Shown here piece after piece: positions 39,401-49,674 of a stretch of 64,000 nucleotides of DNA. The position numbers and the translations under genes are program-made. The first letter of the stretch is position 1. The number at the start of each line of letters is the position of its first letter. Origin of the DNA: Clostridium algidicarnis DSM 15099 (GTDB lineage Bacteria; Bacillota; Clostridia; Clostridiales; Clostridiaceae). The notes below the pieces were generated by a model. The model made no database searches. It had not been told where the DNA came from and was given only the letters and a program-made list of their open reading frames with translations. Location of the stretch: NCBI RefSeq assembly GCF_002934235.1, contig NZ_PTIS01000010.1, positions 1-64,000 of the forward strand, written 5' to 3'.

Positions 39401-42400
39401 CAACTGGCTCAATCACCATTTCAAAGCTTTGTATTTAAATACATCCCATGTTAAGGTTCAATTACAAAGCGTAGGGAAAAAATAGATTACATAGCGTAAT
39501 TTAAATACATCCCATGTTAAGGTTCAATATATAAACAATGTATATTAATTAGTATCTAATAATATTTAAATACATCCCATGTTAAGGTTCAATATAAAGC
39601 TAATAAATTAATAAGGTGGTAGATTAATAAATTTAAATACATCCCATGTTAAGGTTCAATATAAATATAAGTGGGTAAAAATGGAAATGAAGTATATTTA
39701 AATACATCCCATGTTAAGGTTCAATGTGGTAGATTAAAATGAAAAGGAATAAATTGGTATTATTTAAATACATCCCATGTTAAGGTTCAATAAAAACTAG
39801 AAAGAGAAAAAGCAAAGATTAAAAGAAATTTAAATACATCCCATGTTAAGGTTCAATTATAGTAAACCTAGAGGTGATTACTACCCTACTTTATTTAAAT
39901 ACATCCCATGTTAAGGTTCAATCATTTGTATTAGAAAATTATATGTTTTCCCTGTAATTTAAATACATCCCATGTTAAGGTTCAATAATTAACGATACAA
40001 ATGAAAGAGTTGATAATATAAAATTTAAATACATCCCATGTTAAGGTTCAATTAAAAGAAGAATTATTCCAAGCAGGACTTAAAAGAAATTTAAATACAT
40101 CCCATGTTAAGGTTCAATAAGATGATTTAAATGATAATCAAAAATTCCAAATCAATTTAAATACATCCCATGTTAAGGTTCAATATATACTAAAAAAAGG
40201 AAAGAATACATAGCAGCATTATTTAAATACATCCCATGTTAAGGTTCAATTAATGGTATGTTGCCTTTTATATGTAGGCTTGATAAATTTAAATACATCC
40301 CATGTTAAGGTTCAATTTAAAATACGGCAATAAAGATGGATGGATACAATAATTTAAATACATCCCATGTTAAGGTTCAATTAGACAACGCTATAGGATT
40401 GTGTGAAAGCTGCCACAATTTAAATACATCCCATGTTAAGGTTCAATGGTTTACAGTATTGAATATGAACGAATTATCAACAAATTTAAATACATCCCAT
40501 GTTAAGGTTCAATTGGAAGAAATAGCAAGAGGGGAAAAAGTAGAAATAAATTTAAATACATCCCATGTTAAGGTTCAATTATGTGTAATAGCATTAAGCC
40601 AATTAAGCAGAGCGTGATTTAAATACATCCCATGTTAAGGTTCAATAAGGTGAATCGGATAGTATTTCCCCACCTTCTTATTATTTAAATACATCCCATG
40701 TTAAGGTTCAATCATAAAGTTCTAAAATTCCATTGACTCCTTTTAATTCATTTAAATACATCCCATGTTAAGGTTCAATCTATGGAAGTGTTATATTTTC
40801 TATAGCAGTAGATAAATTTAAATACATCCCATGTTAAGGTTCAATAATAATATTGGGAGGTTGCTTTTTAACCCTCTTTATTTAAATACATCCCATGTTA
40901 AGGTTCAATCGGGAGGATTTTAGACAAGAGCGAAGAGCCTCGCACAATTTAAATACATCCCATGTTAAGGTTCAATGATAGAAAAGATAGGAGAATTTGC
41001 AAGAAATGCTAGATTTAAATACATCCCATGTTAAGGTTCAATCCAGTTGGTTAAATATGTACAGGAATGTTTTGAAAAATTTAAATACATCCCATGTTAA
41101 GGTTCAATTACTCCCTTTCCATAAGCATTCTTAATTCTTCAAATATTTAAATACATCCCATGTTAAGGTTCAATCTACTGACGCAAATCTTAGGTTTAAA
41201 GATTCTAAAGGATTTAAATACATCCCATGTTAAGGTTCAATTATTTTATATTTTTTATTTTAAATTTAAACTTTTTTATTTAAATACATCCCATGTTAAG
41301 GTTCAATTTTTTATTAGTTCTGATTGTTTTAATCCTTTACTATTTAAATACATCCCATGTTAAGGTTCAATCATAAAGGGAGTAACCAACAGGTGGATTA
41401 ATTACAAGATTTAAATACATCCCATGTTAAGGTTCAATTAATAAAAACAAAGAACTAACCTATGGGATTAAGCCATTTAAATACATCCCATGTTAAGGTT
41501 CAATATTTATTAATGGGCGGATATACAGAGTAGAGATTAAACAATTTAAATACATCCCATGTTAAGGTTCAATTCTTTTAAAGTTTCAATTTCAACTGCA
41601 TTTGCTTTTATTTAAATACATCCCATGTTAAGGTTCAATGATAAGGAAATTGATATTTCGTATGATCCTAGTATATTTAAATACATCCCATGTTAAGGTT
41701 CAATAAGATGATTTAAATGATAATCAAAAATTCCAAATCAATTTAAATACATCCCATGTTAAGGTTCAATATATACTAAAAAAAGGAAAGAATACATAGC
41801 AGCATTATTTAAATACATCCCATGTTAAGGTTCAATTAATGGTATGTTGCCTTTTATATGTAGGCTTGATAAATTTAAATACATCCCATGTTAAGGTTCA
41901 ATTTAAAATACGGCAATAAAGATGGATGGATACAATAATTTAAATACATCCCATGTTAAGGTTCAATTAGACAACGCTATAGGATTGTGTGAAAGCTGCC
42001 ACAATTTAAATACATCCCATGTTAAGGTTCAATGGTTTACAGTATTGAATATGAACGAATTATCAACAAATTTAAATACATCCCATGTTAAGGTTCAATT
42101 AAGAGTTGTAATATAGATGGTAAGTGTAATTAAATATTTAAATACATCCCATGTTAAGGTTCAATTTTTAGATAGGAGTAGGCAGTTAGAAATAGATAAT
42201 AAATTTAAATACATCCCATGTTAAGGTTCAATCTTTCTTCAAAGGTTTTAGCTTGCTCGATACTTGATTTAAATACATCCCATGTTAAGGTTCAATTTTT
42301 ATTTTTCCTCCAGTTCTTTTAAATACTTTTCTTATTTAAATACATCCCATGTTAAGGTTCAATGATGGCGCCACTTACAAGAGAAGGAACTAGAAACGTA

Positions 42401-45400
42401 TTTAAATACATCCCATGTTAAGGTTCAATGTTAAAGAATACCATATTGATATATGCGCAAACAGATTTAAATACATCCCATGTTAAGGTTCAATGTATTC
42501 GCTCAAGCCTGTGTTTTGCCTTAAAACTTCATTTAAATACATCCCATGTTAAGGTTCAATAATGCTTATGGAAAGAGAGTATGTGGACTATAAAGAATTT
42601 AAATACATCCCATGTTAAGGTTCAATCACCGATCCTAAAACTACCATTATCTAAATTTATATATTTAAATACATCCCATGTTAAGGTTCAATATGAAGGC
42701 CAAAAGACAGGTATAAGTGTAGATACTTATTTAAATACATCCCATGTTAAGGTTCAATCTATATCCCATACATCAACTACATCTTCTCCATCAATTTAAA
42801 TACATCCCATGTTAAGGTTCAATGTCCTATTATCTCTAGTGTCTTGCTTACCTCTTTATATTTAAATACATCCCATGTTAAGGTTCAATCCTTGTTTTAG
42901 GTCAAGGAAGTGCAACAGAGGTCATATTTAAATACATCCCATGTTAAGGTTCAATGTGTACTGCTTTGCAAGTTTCATATTGCACGCCAATTTAAATACA
43001 TCCCATGTTAAGGTTCAATTCAAAATATGAATTTAATTACTTAGTGTTTCCAAAATTTAAATACATCCCATGTTAAGGTTCAATTTCTTAGCAAGTTTAG
43101 TTTCGCCCTTGTAATCAGTTATTTAAATACATCCCATGTTAAGGTTCAATCATTATCTTCATTATTTCTAGCACCAATAGGAACAGATTTAAATACATCC
43201 CATGTTAAGGTTCAATAAGTAGCAATTGGTACACAGTATACTATAAAGGCGGATTTAAATACATCCCATGTTAAGGTTCAATCTATAAAAGATTTAACTT
43301 TTATGCATCTTAGAGGCATTTAAATACATCCCATGTTAAGGTTCAATGTAAAAATCCAGTACAAGCATTAATAAGTGATGAATTTAAATACATCCCATGT
43401 TAAGGTTCAATAAATAAGGTTGCATATTTATACAGTAAAAATTTATAATTTAAATACATCCCATGTTAAGGTTCAATGGAGAGTTGAAAAATGATTAATT
43501 TAGATACTATGTAATTTAAATACATCCCATGTTAAGGTTCAATTGCTACAGGATTAAAGTTTACAATAGACAATGACGCATTTAAATACATCCCATGTTA
43601 AGGTTCAATTTTCATTTTCTTTTTCTAGTCAAAAAGCAAATGCCGTATTTAAATACATCCCATGTTAAGGTTCAATTAGTAATATTGGTATGCTATTCCA
43701 GGACGGAAGTATATTTAAATACATCCCATGTTAAGGTTCAATTAGTAATATTGGTATGCTATTCCAGGACGGAAGTATATTTAAATACATCCCATGTTAA
43801 GGTTCAATTAGTAATATTGGTATGCTATTCCAGGACGGAAGTATATTTAAATACATCCCATGTTAAGGTTCAATTAGTAATATTGGTATGCTATTCCAGG
43901 ACGGAAGTATATTTAAATACATCCCATGTTAAGGTTCAATTATCTGCAATTGTATCTGTAGCTATAATGACTTATTTATTTAAATACATCCCATGTTAAG
44001 GTTCAATCGAAGAGGAGCTAGCAGATATAGTAATAAGGACTTGATTTAAATACATCCCATGTTAAGGTTCAATAGTAATATTGGTATGCTATTCCAGGAC
44101 GGAAGCATATTTAAATACATCCCATGTTAAGGTTCAATAGTAATATTGGTATGCTATTCCAGGACGGAAGCATATTTAAATACATCCCATGTTAAGGTTC
44201 AATAGTAATATTGGTATGCTATTCCAGGACGGAAGCATATTTAAATACATCCCATGTTAAGGTTCAATAGTAATATTGGTATGCTATTCCAGGACGGAAG
44301 CATATTTAAATACATCCCATGTTAAGGTTCAATCAAAGGAATATCCCCGATTGGGTACTGTTGGTTTATTATTTAAATACATCCCATGTTAAGGTTCAAT
44401 AGAGAGTATAGGCCTTGGCTTTAATAATGCAACGTAATTTAAATACATCCCATGTTAAGGTTCAATTTAGCAAGAGCATTAAAAGAAGTGGGTTTTGACA
44501 TATTTAAATACATCCCATGTTAAGGTTCAATTTGAAGCTAACATATTACAAGAGGCTAAGCAAAGCAATTTAAATACATCCCATGTTAAGGTTCAATCTA
44601 GTGTCTTTCCTACCTCTTTATTAATGTGTAACTATTTAAATACATCCCATGTTAAGGTTCAATGATGTGGCACAAAGCTAATCCTTCTTTACATCAATTA
44701 TTTAAATACATCCCATGTTAAGGTTCAATCACTTCTAGGGTTAAATTATTAAGGTTCTTCATTTCATTTAAATACATCCCATGTTAAGGTTCAATAATGG
44801 CACTGATAAAGAGGTGGGCACAGAAAAGTTAAATTTAAATACATCCCATGTTAAGGTTCAATGGATAATTTATCGGTTATAAATGGTACTATATTGCAAT
44901 TTAAATACATCCCATGTTAAGGTTCAATACTGGCGAGGTAATAGTTAGTGGAAGAGAATTACAATTTAAATACATCCCATGTTAAGGTTCAATGGGAACT
45001 GCTACATCCTAGAAGGAGAAAAAGAAACATATTTAAATACATCCCATGTTAAGGTTCAATATTGAAGCTTTTAATAATTCAGATGAAAAGACTTAATTTA
45101 AATACATCCCATGTTAAGGTTCAATTTAAGGAGGTGCAATTAGGTCATGGAGATAAAGTAATTTAAATACATCCCATGTTAAGGTTCAATAAGAACCCCC
45201 GCACAACGATTACTACCACAAACGGATTTAAATACATCCCATGTTAAGGTTCAATAACCATAGTACCTATATCAGTTAAGTTTGTAAAGGCATTTAAATA
45301 CATCCCATGTTAAGGTTCAATCAGTAACATAATGCCTATAAAGCCCATCATCGCTGGATTTAAATACATCCCATGTTAAGGTTCAATCCGCATTAAAAAA

Positions 45401-47491
45401 GGCAAAAATATATAGCGACACCAATTTAAATACATCCCATGTTAAGGTTCAATTTTAATAATATGTATTTTATAGATAAAGAGTTTTAATTTAAATACAT
45501 CCCATGTTAAGGTTCAATAAAATAATTAAAAATTGGGGGGAGCTATATGGCTATATTTAAATACATCCCATGTTAAGGTTCAATAAAACTAGAATTCCAA
45601 ACTAGATATAAAAATTTAGCATTTAAATACATCCCATGTTAAGGTTCAATAAGTAAGCACACAATACAGAGGCATATTGCAATCGTATTTAAATACATCC
45701 CATGTTAAGGTTCAATAACAGCCAAAAGGATATATACACATTTATAACAGAATTTAAATACATCCCATGTTAAGGTTCAATCTTGAACGAAAGTAGAGAT
45801 AAAGCTGTAAAAATTGATTTAAATACATCCCATGTTAAGGTTCAATGATAATGCCACTCTAAATATTTATGATTTAGCAGCATTTAAATACATCCCATGT
45901 TAAGGTTCAATCCAATCATCGAACTGCTTTTGTAGTCCTTTAACCATTATTTAAATACATCCCATGTTAAGGTTCAATATTAAAGAAAAACAGAGTAAAT
46001 GTGCCGACAGAATAATTTAAATACATCCCATGTTAAGGTTCAATGACAATGCTTACTTTAGATCTAGATTATGTTGTAGGATTTAAATACATCCCATGTT
46101 AAGGTTCAATATATAGCAAGGGAAGAAATACTCTTAGATAAATTTAATTTAAATACATCCCATGTTAAGGTTCAATCTATAAATGGATAATAAACCTTAT
46201 TATAAAATTAAATTTAAATACATCCCATGTTAAGGTTCAATCTACTTCTTTAGGTACATCTAACACAACTTCATCAATTTAAATACATCCCATGTTAAGG
46301 TTCAATGAGGATAAGGACATAGATGAAACTTTAACAACTTCATTTAAATACATCCCATGTTAAGGTTCAATAAACAGCTATATTATGAAGGATTTGACCA
46401 CTTACATATTTAAATACATCCCATGTTAAGGTTCAATCAAAATGTGGAGTTACATTATCCTTCTCTAATTTATTTAAATACATCCCATGTTAAGGTTCAA
46501 TCTTTTTGCATTTTCATAAGCATTTTCCACCAACTCTTATTTAAATACATCCCATGTTAAGGTTCAATGGTGCATTGATTTCTACGATAAAATTAGTGGA
46601 AAGTTATTTAAATACATCCCATGTTAAGGTTCAATTGTGTTTAAAATTTGTTTCGTTCTCGCTATAGATATATTTAAATACATCCCATGTTAAGGTTCAA
46701 TGGATGAACAGCAAGAAATATACTATTATGTAGCTGAATTTAAATACATCCCATGTTAAGGTTCAATAAGTGCTTTTAATGCTTTAGCATTTTTAGGTTT
46801 ATAATTTAAATACATCCCATGTTAAGGTTCAATACCCCTGGATCTCTTCTACATCTTCTAATGCCTCCAATTTAAATACATCCCATGTTAAGGTTCAATC
46901 CTTCAATTTTGCTCTTATATAATCTACTATAGTAAATTTAAATACATCCCATGTTAAGGTTCAATATAGTGAAAAAATAAAGGAAGTGAAATTTAACACT
47001 AATTTAAATACATCCCATGTTAAGGTTCAATCACTTGTAGATGGCGGAGATATGCAAATGGAAAGAAATTTAAATACATCCCATGTTAAGGTTCAATCTT
47101 CTTTATTCTTATTTATATAAGGAATATATTGTTGATTTAAATACATCCCATGTTAAGGTTCAATCTAGTAACTCCTTAAACCCTGCATACTTAACTTCAT
47201 TTAAATACATCCCATGTTAAGGTTCAATTCTATAGTTGGTATTGTTTCTTTAGATAATTGCTTGATTTAAATACATCCCATGTTAAGGTTCAATAACATT
47301 GGTGATTACATTATTAAAGGTGTTAATAGATTTAAATACATCCCATGTTAAGGTTCAATAGAGCGAGGATAGAGTGCATAGGATAGGTCAGACAAATTTA
47401 AATACATCCCATGTTAAGGTTCAATTTATATTAAGGAGTTGCCACCACAAATGCTTATAGGATTTAAATACATCCCATGTTAAGGTTCAAT
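33477..47491 (-). CRISPR. Type I-B CRISPR array, 214 repeats / 213 spacers
   Basis: A 30-nt repeat recurs with spacers of about 34-37 nt; mean unit 65.7 bp. I counted 214 repeats by tracking every CATCCC core. On the minus strand the repeat starts ATTGAACC, has TTAACATGGGATG in the middle and ends ATTTAAAT, which would give the 8-nt crRNA handle. Orientation is inferred from this end, from cas genes on the same strand and from a TATAAT 29 nt outside the right-hand repeat. So the newest spacers are near 47491 and the oldest near 33477. Repeats look uniform through the array. Several spacers are duplicated or nearly so. Confidence 0.98.
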
Positions 47492-47789
47492 CACAGCATT
47501 TAAGCCATTTCTTATTTCTATTATATCACTAAATCGTTCCTATTAAAGGGTTCTGAAGAATTTATCCCAGGGAAAATATCTATTATCGATTTATTAAGTA
47601 TATAAGCCCTGAAAGGTTGGATTCATTAGGGCTTATGGCTTTGGACGTATAAATTAGCTGGGATGATTATTTATATAAATAAGAAAGTTTTATATGATGA
47701 TTTATGATGCTATGCTTAATGTACAAAAGAAGGTAATGGCTATGACAATAACTTGAAACTACAACATGATTATCATAATTTAAAGAATG
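47492..47789 (-). promoter_or_regulatory. CRISPR leader and array promoter
   Basis: About 300 AT-rich bases between cas2 and the newest repeat. On the minus strand TATAAT lies at 47520-47525, predicting a start near 47513, about 22 nt before the first repeat; the -35 is poor. A GC-containing hairpin, ATAAGCCCT/AGGGCTTAT (about 47600-47638), lies inside. The leader-anchoring sequence for spacer integration should be the part next to 47491. Confidence 0.75.
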
Positions 47790-48086
47790 TTAAATTATTA
47801 AGTCTTCACCAGTGGATTCACCATTGCCTAATGTCTCTTCTTCAAAGATGTTATCATTCATAAGCTTTATAATACATACAAAGTCTGTGGAAGGATCAAT
47901 TATATTTTCAATTTCCTTTTTTAAAAGTATTAACTTAGAATTTGTTATTTCACCACGAAATACTGATTTTTGAAAGTGAGATAAATATTTTTTGCAGACT
48001 TTAAATACCTTATTAACTCTTTTTTCATTAACATCATAAAAAAGAAAAGCGTAATTAAAATTAATCTTTTGTTTTGATTTTGCCAT
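47790..48086 (-). CDS. cas2: Cas2 adaptation endoribonuclease-fold protein
   Basis: A 98-aa small ferredoxin-fold protein that dimerises between two Cas1 dimers in the spacer integration complex. The first strand carries the conserved Asp (NYAFLFYDVNEKRVNKVFKV); FQKSVFRGEI is also typical. It lies 8 bp after cas1 and is the last gene of the cas operon, next to the leader. Confidence 0.95.
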   Translation of the reverse strand: MAKSKQKINFNYAFLFYDVNEKRVNKVFKVCKKYLSHFQKSVFRGEITNSKLILLKKEIENIIDPSTDFVCIIKLMNDNIFEEETLGNGESTGEDLII

Positions 48087-48094
48087 ATAATCAG

Positions 48095-49093
48095 TTACAT
48101 TCCGTCCTTTAAACTATATGGTTTAAAAGGCTTTCCTTCCATTATAAATTTTATAAGCTTGTAGCCATCTAATTTAATTAAGGTATTTACACTAACTTTT
48201 CTTTTTAATTTTGGATGATCACTTACGGATTCTAATCTTTTTTCTAAAGCTGAAATAAATATCTTTTTACCTTCATCGTTAAGTAGACAATAGTTTAAAT
48301 TTTTTTCAAAGTGCTTATTTATATTTATCTTTCTATTGTTGACTAATTCAAATATGGTTTTGAATGTGACTATTGGTTTAAATACCTCGCATAAGTCTAA
48401 ACTTAAAGAGAATCTACCTTCACTAGGCTCATGTAAAAAGCTAATACTTTGGTTTAAGTGAGTATGATATATCGATGTAACAGTTTTTGAATAAAGGATA
48501 CTATTACCAAAGGATATCATGGCATTTAACGGGTTATCAGGGGGCCTTTTAACTCGTTTATTAAATACAAAATCTTCCTTAAGTATGTATTGGAATGAAG
48601 AATAGAACTTTTGCCAAACCTCTCCTTCTACGCTTAAGATTTGTTTAATATCAGCAGCATTTTCTAAATTGTTTAATGAATTAACCTTTAAGTAATCCAG
48701 TATTTCTTTAATTTCTGTTTTCCCATGTTTATAATAATGCATCAATACTTCTATAATATTTTCTCTTATTCCATTTACAATAGCCTTAGCTATTAAAAGT
48801 CTATCATCAAGATAAGCCTGTGCCTGTTTCACAGTCAGTTTACCACTTATTAAATATTCTTTTGGATAAAATGTACCGCTGTATCCACCATAATAATTAA
48901 AAAAGTGAATTACTATATTATTTTTAGAAAGAAAATCTAAAAGCTTTGAATTTATGGATACTTCATTTAAACAATAAATTTCTCTAGTGTTTTCTACAGG
49001 GATATAGATATTCTTGTTGTTATTTCTAAAACATATGGAATTATCTTTTCGAGTCAATTCTCCAATCGAGGTTATATAACGAGTTTTACCCAT
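48095..49093 (-). CDS. cas1: Cas1 integrase (subtype I-B)
   Basis: A 332-aa protein that integrates new spacers at the leader-proximal repeat. The C-terminal helical domain shows DNPLNAMISFGNSILYS, the metal-binding His in YHTHLNQSISFLHEP, and GRFSLSLDLCEVFKPIV with the acidic ligand. The N-terminal beta domain starts KTRYITSIGELTRKDNS. Length matches Cas1b. Preceded by AAAGGAG; 8 bp before cas2. Confidence 0.97.
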   Translation of the reverse strand: MGKTRYITSIGELTRKDNSICFRNNNKNIYIPVENTREIYCLNEVSINSKLLDFLSKNNIVIHFFNYYGGYSGTFYPKEYLISGKLTVKQAQAYLDDRLLIAKAIVNGIRENIIEVLMHYYKHGKTEIKEILDYLKVNSLNNLENAADIKQILSVEGEVWQKFYSSFQYILKEDFVFNKRVKRPPDNPLNAMISFGNSILYSKTVTSIYHTHLNQSISFLHEPSEGRFSLSLDLCEVFKPIVTFKTIFELVNNRKININKHFEKNLNYCLLNDEGKKIFISALEKRLESVSDHPKLKRKVSVNTLIKLDGYKLIKFIMEGKPFKPYSLKDGM

Positions 49094-49148
49094 TTTATAT
49101 ACTCCTTTTAATAATATTATTTAATAATTGTATAGTTACATACGTTAA

Positions 49149-49643
49149 TTAAATATAACAATATTCATAATAGGCACATTTTTTACAACCTTTTTTCAAA
49201 TCTGGACTTGGTGGAGTATCTAGATTTATTAAATCACAAATTTGATTTTCAATATTTGTAAGCTCTAGTTCTAATTTGTCATTAAGTTCGATTACAAATG
49301 TTTTTTTATCTTCCTTATTATTTTCAATAACTTGAAGCTTGCCCTTTTTTTCTATACCTTTATCTTTTAAGATTTTTAAATATAATATTATTTGCCATTT
49401 AGCTGCCTCGATGTCCGCATCGGATTTTTTTATTTCAACTAAATAATCATCTGTTATTTTGTCTATTTTTACATTTTCAATAGAAATTTCTGTGTTCTTG
49501 CTCTCATCCTTCTTTATTTCATGAATGGCTCTTCCAATATGAACATCTTCGCTGTTGTCTTCTAAGTTAAGTCTGTTTCCAAGGAGCCAACACTGCCTTT
49601 TGCAGTGAAAATAATAATTAATTAAGGTACCTGTAACTTTCAT
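49149..49643 (-). CDS. cas4: Cas4 exonuclease
   Basis: A 164-aa RecB-like nuclease that trims prespacers and helps choose PAM-bearing DNA. FeS-cluster cysteines are visible: HCKRQCW near residue 15 and the C-terminal GCKKCAYYEYC group. Nuclease residues are His in IGRAIHE, and LVEIKKSD with the following AAKWQIILYL helix. The ATG at 49643 follows AAAGGG by 9 nt; the longer reading from 49754 overlaps cas3 and lacks a site. Start 31 bp after cas3. Confidence 0.95.
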   Translation of the reverse strand: MKVTGTLINYYFHCKRQCWLLGNRLNLEDNSEDVHIGRAIHEIKKDESKNTEISIENVKIDKITDDYLVEIKKSDADIEAAKWQIILYLKILKDKGIEKKGKLQVIENNKEDKKTFVIELNDKLELELTNIENQICDLINLDTPPSPDLKKGCKKCAYYEYCYI

Positions 49644-49674
49644 AAAAAACATCCCTTTATAATTTTTATTATTA

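Noticed and set aside
40336-43999. Plus-strand open frames across the CRISPR array with a recurring LNTSHVKVQ peptide
   Set aside because: The peptide is the repeat translated in one frame; spacers happen to lack stops. No start or ribosome binding context, and the array is transcribed on the other strand.
33477-47491. Spacers targeting genes in this window
   Set aside because: By eye I found no spacer matching window sequence outside the array; a systematic search of all 213 spacers is needed, and I make no claim.
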